This document shows, piece by piece, positions 8,801 to 17,273 of a stretch of 46,922 bases of DNA. The stretch lies in the NCBI GenBank assembly GCA_903954065.1, contig CAJBME010000161.1, positions 1-46,922 on the forward strand, read 5' to 3'. How positions within the stretch are numbered: the first letter of the stretch is position 1; the number at the start of each line of letters is the position of its first letter. Source of the stretch: an uncultured bacterium. GTDB lineage: Bacteria; Verrucomicrobiota; Verrucomicrobiia; Verrucomicrobiales; V1-33. The translations under genes were made by a program, and so were the position numbers. Below the pieces are notes generated by a model. That model saw nothing but the letters and a program-made list of their open reading frames with translations, made no database searches and was not told where the DNA came from.

Positions 8801-10819
8801 ATGAAAAATTCAATTTATGTCAGCTTGAGCCGGTTTTTTCCATCGTGTATGTTGTGGGGAGTCGTGGTGATTCATAGTATGAGCACCGCGGCGGCCGCCT
8901 CCCTCATGGAAACATGGCGCTACTGGGTGCAGCCGGAGCTGCGGCACGCGGAAGAAGAATATCGGGTGTTGCGCGCGGAGCAGTCGCAGTTGCCGGAAAC
9001 CATGCACCGGCCGGATTTTTTGCAGCCTGGGTATCGCAGTCTGCCGGCCGGCGTGCCGTCATCCGAAAAATGGGTGCAGGTGGATCTGGGTGATGTGATA
9101 CAAGTGGATGATATCGTGCTGGTTCCAGCAGTTATGCCGTTGGCGGATGGCGGGGTGGCTGGGGTCGGGTTTCCGGTGCGCTTTCGGGTCGAACTCTCGG
9201 ACGACGCTGATTTTTCCCGTCGGGAAACGGCAGCCGATTTTACGGCGGCGGATTTTCCAGATCCCGGAACCATGCCGGTCGTGATCGGCCGGGCGAGCCG
9301 GGCGGCGCGTTATGTCCGGGTGACGGCGATCGAGCTCCGGGGCGAACCGGACAATCATTTTTTTGCCTTGGGTGAGCTGGTGGTGTCATCGGGCAACCGC
9401 AATGTGGCGCAGGGAGCGCGGGTGACGTCGCTGGACTTTTTGGTTTCGCCGCGTTGGAACGAGCGATCATTGACGGACGGGAGTTCGGTGGCGGGGCGTC
9501 CGGTCGAGGGGTATGCGTTGCCGACCAATGGGTATCATGGCCGGGAGGAAGCGGTGCCTTTGGCCACCCAGTGGGTTCAGGTGGACTTGGGGCGACCGGT
9601 GCGGCTGGTGGAAGTACGGCTGGTGCCGGCGCGACCGGTTGATTTTCCGGACACGATTGGTTTTGGTTTTCCGTTACGGTTCAAGATTGAGGTTTCGGAT
9701 GATCCGGCATTTTTGGAATCATCGGTGGTGGTGGACCATACGGGCGAGGATTTTCCTAATCCTGGCGACCGGCGGGTCGTCTTATCGGCGGGCGGGCTGA
9801 CGGGTCGATATGTGCGGGTGACGGCGGAGAAGCTATCGGCGCGGCGTTTACCGGACGAGTATGTGTTTGCTTTGGCGGAGATGGAGGTGATGGCGGGCGG
9901 GGTCAATGTGGCTTTTGAGAAGGAGGTGACTGAGTCGGCGCCATTGGGTGAAGTGGCGGGGGTCGGTCGCTGGGCGCCGGAATTTCTGGTCGATGGCATT
10001 GCTCCGGGCGAGGGGGTTGGGACGTATGCGGACTGGCTTTCGCGGCTGGCGCGGCGGTATGTGGTGGACAGCGAGATGAAGCCGGTGGCGGCGCGCGTTA
10101 CGGTATTGCGGGAGATGGCGGAGAAGCGGCTCGGGTGGATGGCGTGTGTGCTGGCTGGTTTTGGGTTGGTGGCGGGCATGGGAGTGTTCTGGTTGGTGAG
10201 GTGGCGGCAGAGGTGGCAGATGCGGCGGTTGCGCACGCGTATTGCGCAAGATTTGCATGATGATATTGGCAGCAATCTTGGGAGTATTGCGCTGATGGGG
10301 CAGCTTGGGGTGGAGGTGGCGCCGGATGTGGAGGCCATGCGATCCGAGCTGGAGGATATCCGGCGAGTGGCGGCCGAGACGGCGGATTCGATGCATGATA
10401 TTGTCTGGCTGATCAGTCCGGGGATGAGGACGGCCGGGGATCTGGCCTCGAGGCTGCGCGAAACGGCCGGACTGCTGCTTTCCGGGCTGGACTGGAAGTT
10501 GGAAGTGGAGGGGCTGGGGCAGGGTCGGCAGCTGTCCATCGAAGCGCAGCGGGATATTTTTTTGGTGTTTAAAGAGGTGCTTCACAATATCCGGCAGCAT
10601 GCTGGTGCGGCGAAGGTGGATATTTTACTGTCCCAATCGGCCCGCGACTTGTGTTTGCGCGTGGCGGATGATGGGTGCGGGTTTGAGGCCGGTGGTGGGA
10701 GCCGCGGGCGGGGGCTGGCGAATATCGAGAGCCGGGCCAAAGGATGTGGCGGACGGCTGCGGGTGGAGACGGCGCCGGGATCTGGTACGACGGTCACGCT
10801 GACGCATCCATTGAAATGA
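8801..10819 (+). CDS. Sensor histidine kinase with two extracytoplasmic discoidin-like domains
   Basis: A 672-residue membrane sensor kinase of the NarL/DegS type (HisKA_3). An N-terminal signal sequence or anchor is followed by two discoidin-like domains, from Trp91 (WVQVDLGDV, GVGFPVRFRVELSDD) and from Trp258 (WVQVDLGRP, GFGFPLRFKIEVSDD). A membrane segment follows at about 444-466. The phospho-acceptor box is DLHDDIGSNLG with His486. The ATPase domain shows KEVLHNIRQHAGA (N box) and DDGCGF plus GRGLANI (G boxes). The two sensor domains resemble each other and the domain inserted in the divergent DUF1549/DUF1553 protein. The start is uncertain: a TTG at 8780 and an ATG at 8852 are in frame, and 8801 gives the best signal sequence. 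The stop overlaps the response regulator start, so the two should be co-translated. Confidence 0.9.
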   Translation: MKNSIYVSLSRFFPSCMLWGVVVIHSMSTAAAASLMETWRYWVQPELRHAEEEYRVLRAEQSQLPETMHRPDFLQPGYRSLPAGVPSSEKWVQVDLGDVIQVDDIVLVPAVMPLADGGVAGVGFPVRFRVELSDDADFSRRETAADFTAADFPDPGTMPVVIGRASRAARYVRVTAIELRGEPDNHFFALGELVVSSGNRNVAQGARVTSLDFLVSPRWNERSLTDGSSVAGRPVEGYALPTNGYHGREEAVPLATQWVQVDLGRPVRLVEVRLVPARPVDFPDTIGFGFPLRFKIEVSDDPAFLESSVVVDHTGEDFPNPGDRRVVLSAGGLTGRYVRVTAEKLSARRLPDEYVFALAEMEVMAGGVNVAFEKEVTESAPLGEVAGVGRWAPEFLVDGIAPGEGVGTYADWLSRLARRYVVDSEMKPVAARVTVLREMAEKRLGWMACVLAGFGLVAGMGVFWLVRWRQRWQMRRLRTRIAQDLHDDIGSNLGSIALMGQLGVEVAPDVEAMRSELEDIRRVAAETADSMHDIVWLISPGMRTAGDLASRLRETAGLLLSGLDWKLEVEGLGQGRQLSIEAQRDIFLVFKEVLHNIRQHAGAAKVDILLSQSARDLCLRVADDGCGFEAGGGSRGRGLANIESRAKGCGGRLRVETAPGSGTTVTLTHPLK

Positions 10820-11466
10820 TGCCTGCTTCCCACCCAGTGACGTTGTGGCTGATTGAGGACAGTGCTCCTTTTCGTGTGAGTTTGGCGCGCGGACTGGAGC
10901 GGGCCGGGGCATTTGTGTGTACGGGGACATTTGCTTCGGCGGAAGAGGCGCTTGAGGAGGCGGCTCGTGGAGGAAGGCCGCAGGTAGTGTTGATTGATGT
11001 GGGACTTCCGGGGATGGATGGCATTGAGGCGCTTGAGCCTTTGCGGCAGCGGCTGCCGGCGGCGGCGATGATGATTCTGACCGTTTTTGAGGACGAAGAA
11101 AAAATCATGCGGGCTATTTGTGCTGGGGCGCAGGGGTATTTGTTAAAGACCTCGCCGGTTTCCGAAATTGCTGGGGCCATCACCGATGTGCTAGCGGGCG
11201 GATCGCCCATGAACAGCCGCATTGCCCGGCGTGTTCTCGAGTTGTTTTCCAGACTGGTGCCGCCGCAAAAGAATTACGGACTGACGGCGAGAGAAAAGGA
11301 AATCCTGCAATTGATGGTGGGAGGATACATTAAAAAGGAAATCGCGGTTCGGGTCGGTCTCAGCGTACACACCGTGAATACGCATATGCGGAATATTTAC
11401 GAAAAGCTGCATGTGCACACGGTGAATGGGGCGGTGGCCAAGGCGCTAAAAGAGCGACTGGTTTAA
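10816..11466 (+). CDS. LuxR/NarL-family response regulator
   Basis: A 216-residue two-component regulator. The receiver domain has the acidic pair in LIEDS (Glu14, Asp15), the phospho-acceptor Asp61 in VVLIDVGLPGMDG, and the conserved Lys in GYLLKTSP. The C-terminal LuxR-type helix-turn-helix runs from YGLTAREKEILQLM through GLSVHTVNTHMRNIYEKL. The start ATGATG at 10816 overlaps the kinase stop codon, a coupling arrangement that makes the kinase the obvious partner. Targets are likely the flanking genes, because three related candidate operators flank this operon. An upstream in-frame extension exists within the kinase gene but has no family similarity. Confidence 0.94.
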   Translation: MMPASHPVTLWLIEDSAPFRVSLARGLERAGAFVCTGTFASAEEALEEAARGGRPQVVLIDVGLPGMDGIEALEPLRQRLPAAAMMILTVFEDEEKIMRAICAGAQGYLLKTSPVSEIAGAITDVLAGGSPMNSRIARRVLELFSRLVPPQKNYGLTAREKEILQLMVGGYIKKEIAVRVGLSVHTVNTHMRNIYEKLHVHTVNGAVAKALKERLV

Positions 11467-11470
11467 TTTT

Positions 11471-11488
11471 ATCACGTGATCATGTGAT
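11471..11488. promoter_or_regulatory. Candidate operator between response regulator and LamG gene
   Basis: ATCACGTGATCATGTGAT is an almost perfect palindrome with one central-pair mismatch, 4 bp after the response regulator stop and 55 bp before the LamG-protein ATG. It matches the site at 8748-8763. It could also fold in RNA as a 7-bp hairpin with a GATC loop, and a run of eight T lies 12 bases further on (11501-11508). A weak terminator role is therefore possible as well. The 12-bp palindrome AAAAAGCTTTTT (11513-11524) lies just beyond. Confidence 0.5.
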
Positions 11489-11542
11489 GGCGGGGGAAGG
11501 TTTTTTTTGGATAAAAAGCTTTTTGTTGAATCCCCAAACATC

Positions 11543-14500
11543 ATGAAACCATATCTTATTAAATATATGCAAAAAATTGATTATCAAATAATTAGAGCAA
11601 TAACGGCAGCTGTCCTGATGGGTGGAGGGATGGCGGCTGCGTCGCCGGTGCATCATTTTACTTTTGACGAGTCAGCGGAGGGGGTGGTGGATGCGGCTGA
11701 TGTGGCGGGCGGCCTGAGTGGGGTATTCAGTGGTTCGGCGGTGCGGACGGGCGGTTTGTTTGGCAGTGTGGGTGCGTTGCGGATGAACGACACGTCTGGA
11801 GGGGTGAACATCGGTCCTTCGTTGTCACTTGAGGCGGCCACGGGGTTGACCCTGGTGGCGGTGGTGGATGTGGATTGGACTGGATCGCCCGGTGACTATG
11901 ACGAGATTTTCCGCAAAGAAGACGGTAATAGCCGGATTTTGTTCAGCTTTCAAAATGACGCTTTCAATGGCGGGGCCACGCCCTCGGTGGCGCCGGGGCC
12001 GGTGCTCAGCTTCGGGTTCCAGGTGGAAGGCACCGGGTATCAGGAGCTGGACATGCCGCTGGATGGACAGGCTGGCCGGCCGCTGCTGGCTGACCTTGCG
12101 ACGGGCACGCATGTGTTGGCGGTGAGCTATGATGTGGCTACTGGCGTGAAGGGAGTCTGGATCGATGGCGATCTAGTTTTTCGGGCGGAGTATGCGCCGG
12201 GCAGTCCGTTTTCTTTTGTGAATGGCGGGGCGGACGGGTGGATTGGGTCGGACCGAGGAGGGGAGCCATGGAACGGGGTGATTGATGAGGTGCGGATTTA
12301 CGATCGGGCGTTGAGCGCGCTGGAGATGCAGGCGTTGGTTCCGGGATATGGGGCGAACAAACTACCGACAGTGAGCGTGACCAGTCCGGTGGCGGGCGGG
12401 AATCTGGCGGTACCGGCGGCGTTGGCTTTTACGGCAGCGGCGACGGATCAAGATGGAGTGGTGTCGATGGTGGAATTTTTCATCAACGGGCAGAAATTGG
12501 CCCAGGCGACCCAGCCGCCATTCACGGTACCGGTGAGGATTTCTACGGCGGGCGTGCATGTGTTGACGGCGGCGGCGATTGATGACCGCGGTGGGCGGAC
12601 GGTTTCTGCGCCGGTCACCTTGACGACGACCGGGGCGCTGACGCCTCCGCTGACAGTGGTGGACGGTCTGCGGCTCCAGCTGGCGGCGGATGCTGGAGTA
12701 GGCGCTAGCCCTGGGGAGTCGGTAAGTGCTTGGAACGATCAGAGTCCCAACCGGCATGTCGCCCTGCAAGCGGATCCGGAGCAGGCGCCGCGGCTCGTCA
12801 CTGAGGCGCTGAACGGAAAGCCCGTGCTGCGGTTTGACGGGGTGGATGATTATCTGGAAATGGCCAACGACACCAGCCTGCAGCCGTTGTCGGGGGACTG
12901 GACGGTATTTTTTGTGGGCAAGCGCAACGAAGGATCGCAGGGCGATTTCCCTCAAGTGATTGGTTCGCGGCCATGGGTGGCGGGTCTGGATGCGGGCTGG
13001 TCGGTTGCTTTTAATGGGGCTTCCGGTGTGCTGGGTAGTCATTATGCCGACGGTGGGGCCGGTCATGACGTGCCGCAGGTGGCCTCGTCCACCCCGTTGT
13101 CACTGGAGGCATTCCAAGTATGGCAGGTCGAGGAAAACCGCGGACTGGGAACGACGGCTTTTGCGGTGGGTGGGGTGATTGACCGTTTGCTTTCCACACC
13201 GATGCCGGTGGCGGCCATTGAGCAGGCTGAGGCCATCGCGATCGGTCGCGAGATGGGTGGCTCAAACACGCGGCGGGCCAGTATGGATCTGGCCGAAGTG
13301 TTGATTTACGGCCGGGTGTTGGGGGTGGCGGAGCGTGATGCGGTGGCTGGGTATCTTAGTGGAAAGTATGCCCTGCCGCTGGTGCAGAATGTTAATCTGG
13401 CGCCGACGGCGGTATTGACCTCGCCGTCGCCCGGAGCCGTGCTGGAGACACCCTCCACGCTGGCTCTGACGGCCGCGGTGGCAGATGCGGATGGAACCAT
13501 CGCATCAGTGCAGTTTTTTCGGGGAGGGACCCTGTTGGGTGCCCGCACGGCGGCGCCTTATCAATGGGATGTTGATGTGCGCACGCTCGGGGACGCGACC
13601 TTCAGAGTAGTGGCCACGGACAATTTGGGGGCGCTTACGCCGTCGCTTCCGGTCACTGTGACGTTTGTGGGCGTGCCGCCCGGGGTGGCGGTGGGGAAAT
13701 CGAAACTCATTCGCCAGCTCCAGTACAGTGATTCATTTACGATTGGTGGCGGGGCGGTTTCGGCTGAGCGGCAGGGGTATGGTGCGCAGACGTATCCATT
13801 GCCATTCGGGGTGGATCTGATGGAATCCAGTTATGGCAATCCCGATCAATCTTGGGGGACGGGTCCGTTTTCGATTGCGACGGATGCCGCAAACTTTCCG
13901 ACCGGATTGGCTCCGTATCCGGGAACGAGCGGGGCGGGATCGGATACCGGATTCACGCAGCGCGGCGGTGGGGGCGACTGGAGTATTCCCTATGGATTGA
14001 GCGATGATTTTGTGGTGCAATTTGACTATGTGCAGCAGCCGGACCGGGTGGATGTGACCTTCGGGCCCAGCGGCGGCGGCATTGGGGCTCCTGGAAATAT
14101 CTCCCTCTTTTTCCGGACCAGCGGCCATGCCCTGCCTCAGGTTGGTTTGTACAGTCCCGGGATCGGGGAATTCGACACCGGATTGACCACGTCCATCGCG
14201 GCTCCCAATACTTGGAATAATTATGCCGTCCGAGTGAAACTGGCTGACCGCACGATTGAGGTGTTTACGAATCAGATTTCGCGTGGAGTCATCGATCTCA
14301 AGACTGTGCGGGATGGTGCTTATGCGGGGGTGATGGCGAATGATTTTGTGGGTCTTGGCGGTGCTGGTAATGACCGTCAGTGGAGCGACAATTTCCAAGT
14401 GGGTCTGGCGGTGGCGGCCCCGGTGGTGCCCGGTCCGGTCATGCAAAGCTTGGTGCGGGCCTCGGATGGATCGTCCGCCACACTGGTCTTTACCTCGCAT

Positions 14501-14677
14501 CCGAACCGGACGTATGCCGTCGATTATTCGACCAGTCTGCAGGCTGCAGGCCAACCCGGAGGATGGCAGCAATTGACCGGTTCGCTGGTTTCGCAGGGAA
14601 TACAAACCGAATACACTGACCGGCAGGCGTCCGGGCTGCCCCACGCTTTTTACCGCGTTCGGGATGTGACGCAATAA
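11543..14677 (+). CDS. Large secreted LamG / Ig-like multidomain protein
   Basis: A 1044-residue secreted protein with no enzymatic motif that I recognise. After a Lys-rich N-terminus and a signal peptide ending near MAAASP comes a LamG/concanavalin-like domain (VHHFTFDESAEG to VIDEVRIYDRALSALE). An Ig-like repeat follows (LPTVSVTSPVAGGNLAVP). Next is a second LamG-like domain (LRLQLAADAG, VLRFDGVDDYLEM, DLAEVLIYGRVL), then a second Ig-like repeat (LAPTAVLTSPSPGAVLE). The C-terminal part ends in a module seen in many verrucomicrobial secreted proteins (RTYAVDYSTSLQ). The ATG at 11543 is preferred over a TTG at 11507. The domains suggest binding of a glycan or cell-surface polymer outside the cell. 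It follows the two-component operon with a candidate operator between, so it may be a target of that system. Confidence 0.85.
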   Translation: MKPYLIKYMQKIDYQIIRAITAAVLMGGGMAAASPVHHFTFDESAEGVVDAADVAGGLSGVFSGSAVRTGGLFGSVGALRMNDTSGGVNIGPSLSLEAATGLTLVAVVDVDWTGSPGDYDEIFRKEDGNSRILFSFQNDAFNGGATPSVAPGPVLSFGFQVEGTGYQELDMPLDGQAGRPLLADLATGTHVLAVSYDVATGVKGVWIDGDLVFRAEYAPGSPFSFVNGGADGWIGSDRGGEPWNGVIDEVRIYDRALSALEMQALVPGYGANKLPTVSVTSPVAGGNLAVPAALAFTAAATDQDGVVSMVEFFINGQKLAQATQPPFTVPVRISTAGVHVLTAAAIDDRGGRTVSAPVTLTTTGALTPPLTVVDGLRLQLAADAGVGASPGESVSAWNDQSPNRHVALQADPEQAPRLVTEALNGKPVLRFDGVDDYLEMANDTSLQPLSGDWTVFFVGKRNEGSQGDFPQVIGSRPWVAGLDAGWSVAFNGASGVLGSHYADGGAGHDVPQVASSTPLSLEAFQVWQVEENRGLGTTAFAVGGVIDRLLSTPMPVAAIEQAEAIAIGREMGGSNTRRASMDLAEVLIYGRVLGVAERDAVAGYLSGKYALPLVQNVNLAPTAVLTSPSPGAVLETPSTLALTAAVADADGTIASVQFFRGGTLLGARTAAPYQWDVDVRTLGDATFRVVATDNLGALTPSLPVTVTFVGVPPGVAVGKSKLIRQLQYSDSFTIGGGAVSAERQGYGAQTYPLPFGVDLMESSYGNPDQSWGTGPFSIATDAANFPTGLAPYPGTSGAGSDTGFTQRGGGGDWSIPYGLSDDFVVQFDYVQQPDRVDVTFGPSGGGIGAPGNISLFFRTSGHALPQVGLYSPGIGEFDTGLTTSIAAPNTWNNYAVRVKLADRTIEVFTNQISRGVIDLKTVRDGAYAGVMANDFVGLGGAGNDRQWSDNFQVGLAVAAPVVPGPVMQSLVRASDGSSATLVFTSHPNRTYAVDYSTSLQAAGQPGGWQQLTGSLVSQGIQTEYTDRQASGLPHAFYRVRDVTQ

Positions 14678-14689
14678 GGGCATGAGGGG

Positions 14690-14712
14690 CCGGGCGGCAG
14701 GGTGCCGCCCGG
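14690..14712 (+). terminator. Strong GC hairpin after the LamG gene
   Basis: CCGGGCGGCA (14690-14699) and TGCCGCCCGG (14703-14712) pair perfectly over 10 bp around a GGG loop, 12 bp after the stop codon. No T-run follows, so it is either a terminator needing Rho or a 3'-end stabilising hairpin. Confidence 0.55.
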
Positions 14713-14841
14713 AAATGGCGTCGGCCGTGGGCGGGAGCGGGCGAGATGGTGGATGGGGCTGCCGGTCTGAGGCGGATGGGGCCGGATGTGGGCTAGACCG
14801 GGCTGGGAGACAAGTCATAAAGCGGCCAGTGGCAGCTTTAT

Positions 14842-14861
14842 TCACCTGTCATGACAGGTGA
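14842..14861. promoter_or_regulatory. Perfect 20-bp palindrome, candidate operator of the ABC-transporter operon
   Basis: TCACCTGTCATGACAGGTGA is its own reverse complement over all 20 bases. It lies 57 bp upstream of the possible 42-residue ORF and 186 bp upstream of the mutarotase-like gene, in an otherwise gene-free interval. With no loop and no T-run it looks like a dimeric repressor or activator site, not a terminator. It shares the outer TCAC...GTGA with the sites near the two-component system, but the core and spacing differ. Confidence 0.6.
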
Positions 14862-14918
14862 GAAGAAATGAGGTGATAAAATTGCTTTTTTCGGCTGGGT
14901 TGTGAGTGATGGGGGTGA

Positions 14919-15047
14919 ATGCGACTGCGTTTGAGTTTCCGTTTGTTGTTGGCCACGGCCTTGGGGGTGGGGTGGCTGGGGGTGGGGACAGTTGCTTCGG
15001 TTGCGGATAAGGTTGACGGATTGTTCGCAAATCATTATTCCATTTAA
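14919..15047 (+). CDS. Possible 42-residue membrane or secreted small protein
   Basis: An ATG at 14919 preceded by a GGGGGTGA stretch opens a 42-codon frame whose TAA directly abuts the ATG of the next gene (15048). The translation begins MRLRLSFRLLLATALGVGW, a basic N-terminus followed by a hydrophobic stretch as in a signal peptide, and ends VDGLFANHYSI. The position makes translational coupling likely if it is expressed. I recognise no family. It could also be an upstream leader ORF or chance; comparison with related genomes would decide. Confidence 0.4.
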   Translation: MRLRLSFRLLLATALGVGWLGVGTVASVADKVDGLFANHYSI

Positions 15048-16280
15048 ATGCGCATCTCTGATTTATTCCTTATGAACGTCTCGCTGATGGTCACTACTGC
15101 GATGGCTGTTGCGGCTGAGTCTCCTGAAATCCGCACGGTGCATTCGCAGGCCAGCGTGATGCTCAGAACCGGGGAGGTTGAGCTGGCGGTGACGCTGCGT
15201 GGCGGGCACATGGCTCCGGTTACTTTTTTTCGTGATACGCCGGTGCCGGTGCGTCCTTATTATGTCAGTCCTTGGCAGGATGAAGGGGAGTCTAAAATGC
15301 CGGCGCCGGTGTTGGTCACGTTGCGCGGCGATTTCTTTTGTCTACCCTTTGGCGGTAATTCGGAGGCGGTAGACGGGCAGCAGCATCCGCCGCATGGGGA
15401 GATTGCGGGCAGCCCGTGGAAAATTGTGGGTACGAAAAAGGCGGGGGATGTGACCACGCTGACGATGGGTATTGATACGGCGGTTCGTGCGGGGACTGTG
15501 ACCAAGGCGCTTTCGCTGGTGGACGGCCACAATGTTATTTATTCCAAGCATACTATTACTGGTTTTGCTGGGCGGGTCCCGCTGGGGCATCATGCGACGC
15601 TGGCGATGCCGGAAACCGATGGGGGCGTGCGGCTGGCGACGAGTGCGATGCGATTTGGGATGACCTGTCCTTCGCTCTTTAGTGATCCCAAGCAGCGGGA
15701 GTATCAAGCCTTGCGACCTGGCGCCAAGTGGACGGACTTGTCGAAAGTTCCAGTGGCGTGGGCGGGCCAGCCTGAGGCTGATCTCACGAATTTGCCCTCT
15801 CGATATGGTTATGCTGATCTAGTGCAGATCGTGAATGAATCGTGGGAAAAATCGAAGGGGCCTGCGTGGACAACGGCGACGTATGCTGGGGCTGGCTATC
15901 TGTGGTTTTCCCTCAAGGATTCGGATTTGCTTCGTTCCACGGTTTTTTGGATGGAAAACCACGGGCGCCACGGTCATCCGTGGAACGGCCGCAACAACTG
16001 TCTTGGGCTCGAGGATGTCACGGCATTCTTTGCTGACGGCTTGGCGGCTTCCACCAAGGAGAACGTCTTGACCCGGGAAGGCGTTCAGACGGCGGTCGAA
16101 TTGTCCGCGGCGGCGCCGACCGTTGTAAACTACATTCAAGGCGTCTGCAAAGTACCGACTGGATTTGATGTGGTGCGGTCAGTCGAGTTTAAGCCCGGCG
16201 CCGTGATCTTCACCTCCGCGAGCGGCAAGACGGCGACCGCCGCCGTGCGTCACGAATTTCTGAAATCAGGCACCCTTTAA
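15048..16280 (+). CDS. Secreted mutarotase-like protein of unknown function
   Basis: A 410-residue protein with a signal peptide (hydrophobic to about residue 23, AMAVAAES). The body looks beta-rich, and several stretches recall galactose-mutarotase-like beta-sandwich enzymes: QQHPPHGEIAGSPW, TVTKALSLVDGHNVIYSKH and MENHGRHGHPWNGRN, with His and Glu residues that could form a sugar site. It is the first sizeable gene of an operon with a sugar-type ABC importer, 13 bp before the binding-protein gene, so a periplasmic role in sugar recognition or conversion is plausible. The assignment to this fold is by motif impression only, and catalytic activity is not shown. Confidence 0.7.
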   Translation: MRISDLFLMNVSLMVTTAMAVAAESPEIRTVHSQASVMLRTGEVELAVTLRGGHMAPVTFFRDTPVPVRPYYVSPWQDEGESKMPAPVLVTLRGDFFCLPFGGNSEAVDGQQHPPHGEIAGSPWKIVGTKKAGDVTTLTMGIDTAVRAGTVTKALSLVDGHNVIYSKHTITGFAGRVPLGHHATLAMPETDGGVRLATSAMRFGMTCPSLFSDPKQREYQALRPGAKWTDLSKVPVAWAGQPEADLTNLPSRYGYADLVQIVNESWEKSKGPAWTTATYAGAGYLWFSLKDSDLLRSTVFWMENHGRHGHPWNGRNNCLGLEDVTAFFADGLAASTKENVLTREGVQTAVELSAAAPTVVNYIQGVCKVPTGFDVVRSVEFKPGAVIFTSASGKTATAAVRHEFLKSGTL

Positions 16281-16293
16281 TTTCTACTACATA

Positions 16294-17271
16294 ATGAAAC
16301 ATATTGTCTTAGTATTCATGGCCTTCCTGCTGGCGACCGTGGCGGGATGCGGTCGAAAGTCTGATACGACTGGCCGCGATTCGGCCGTCCCTGACGGCAA
16401 AGCGGCTGGCATGATTGGCGTCTCGCTGCTCACGCTTGATAATCCATTTTTCAAAGTGATTGGTGACACGATTACTGAGGAGGCGCGGAAGAATGGGTAT
16501 GAAACCATGGTAGTCAGCGGCGACAAGGATGTGGCTCGACAGAGCAACCAGATCAAAGATTTTATTGTCAAGAAGGTGAGCGCGATTGTGTTGAGTCCGT
16601 GTGATTCGAAGTCGATTGTCCCGGTTATTCAGGAGGCGAATGCGGCGGGGATTCCGGTTTTTACGGTGGATATTCCTTGTTATGAACCCGGGGTAAAAAT
16701 TGTGACGCAGGTGGCGAGTGATAATTTCAGCGGTGGGCAGCAGGCGGCGCGCGCGATGATTGAGGCGCTGGGTGAGGCGGGCGGAAAAATTGCGATTCTC
16801 GCATTTAAGCAGGCCGAGTCGTGTTTATTGCGGGTGAAGGGATTTCGCGAAGTGATTGACGCCCACAATGCGAGCGGCGAGGCGGCGGTGAATGTTGTGG
16901 CTGAGCTGGAGAGTAGTGGGGCGAAGGATCTCGGGTACAAGGCGGCGGAGGACACGCTGCAGGCGCATCCGGATTTGCGTGGAATTTTCGCGATCAATGA
17001 TCCGGCGGCGCTGGGGGCTCGCGCGGCATTGGAGAAGGCGGGGCGCACGCAGATTGTGATTGTCGGTTTTGACGGGCAGCCGGAAGGTAAACAGGCGATC
17101 AAGGATGGGAAAATCTATGCCGATCCGATTCAATTTCCGGACAAGATGGGGGTGCAGATTGTGGATGCGATTGTGCGGTATTCAAAGGGGGAGACGCTGC
17201 CGCCGCAGATGCTGATTCCGACGAGTCTTTACCGTCAGGCTGACGCGATGAACGACCCTGAACTTAAATAA
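16294..17271 (+). CDS. Sugar ABC transporter substrate-binding lipoprotein (ribose/allose type)
   Basis: A 325-residue periplasmic-binding-protein family 4 protein. A lipobox (TVAGC, Cys19) marks it as a lipoprotein held at the membrane. The mature part starts IGVSLLTLDNPFFKVIGDTI, the typical first strand and ligand loop of ribose-type binding proteins. It continues with ARQSNQIKDFIVKKVSAIVL, FTVDIPCYEP and the hinge-side IVIVGFDGQPEG. It captures the substrate for the importer formed with the ATPase at 18122 and the permease at 19611. The AroE-like gene begins 2 bp after its stop. The ligand is not deducible from sequence; a pentose, hexose or cyclitol would fit the family. Confidence 0.92.
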   Translation: MKHIVLVFMAFLLATVAGCGRKSDTTGRDSAVPDGKAAGMIGVSLLTLDNPFFKVIGDTITEEARKNGYETMVVSGDKDVARQSNQIKDFIVKKVSAIVLSPCDSKSIVPVIQEANAAGIPVFTVDIPCYEPGVKIVTQVASDNFSGGQQAARAMIEALGEAGGKIAILAFKQAESCLLRVKGFREVIDAHNASGEAAVNVVAELESSGAKDLGYKAAEDTLQAHPDLRGIFAINDPAALGARAALEKAGRTQIVIVGFDGQPEGKQAIKDGKIYADPIQFPDKMGVQIVDAIVRYSKGETLPPQMLIPTSLYRQADAMNDPELK

Positions 17272-17273
17272 TT

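Noticed and set aside
11471..11508. Standard Rho-independent terminator after the response regulator
   Set aside because: The T-run is 12 bases from the hairpin, and the palindrome recurs at 8748, which fits an operator better; a weak terminator role is not fully excluded.
13733..14845. 370-codon open frame antisense to the LamG protein
   Set aside because: Arg/Pro/His-rich translation, no motif, overlaps a confident gene and its 3' hairpin.
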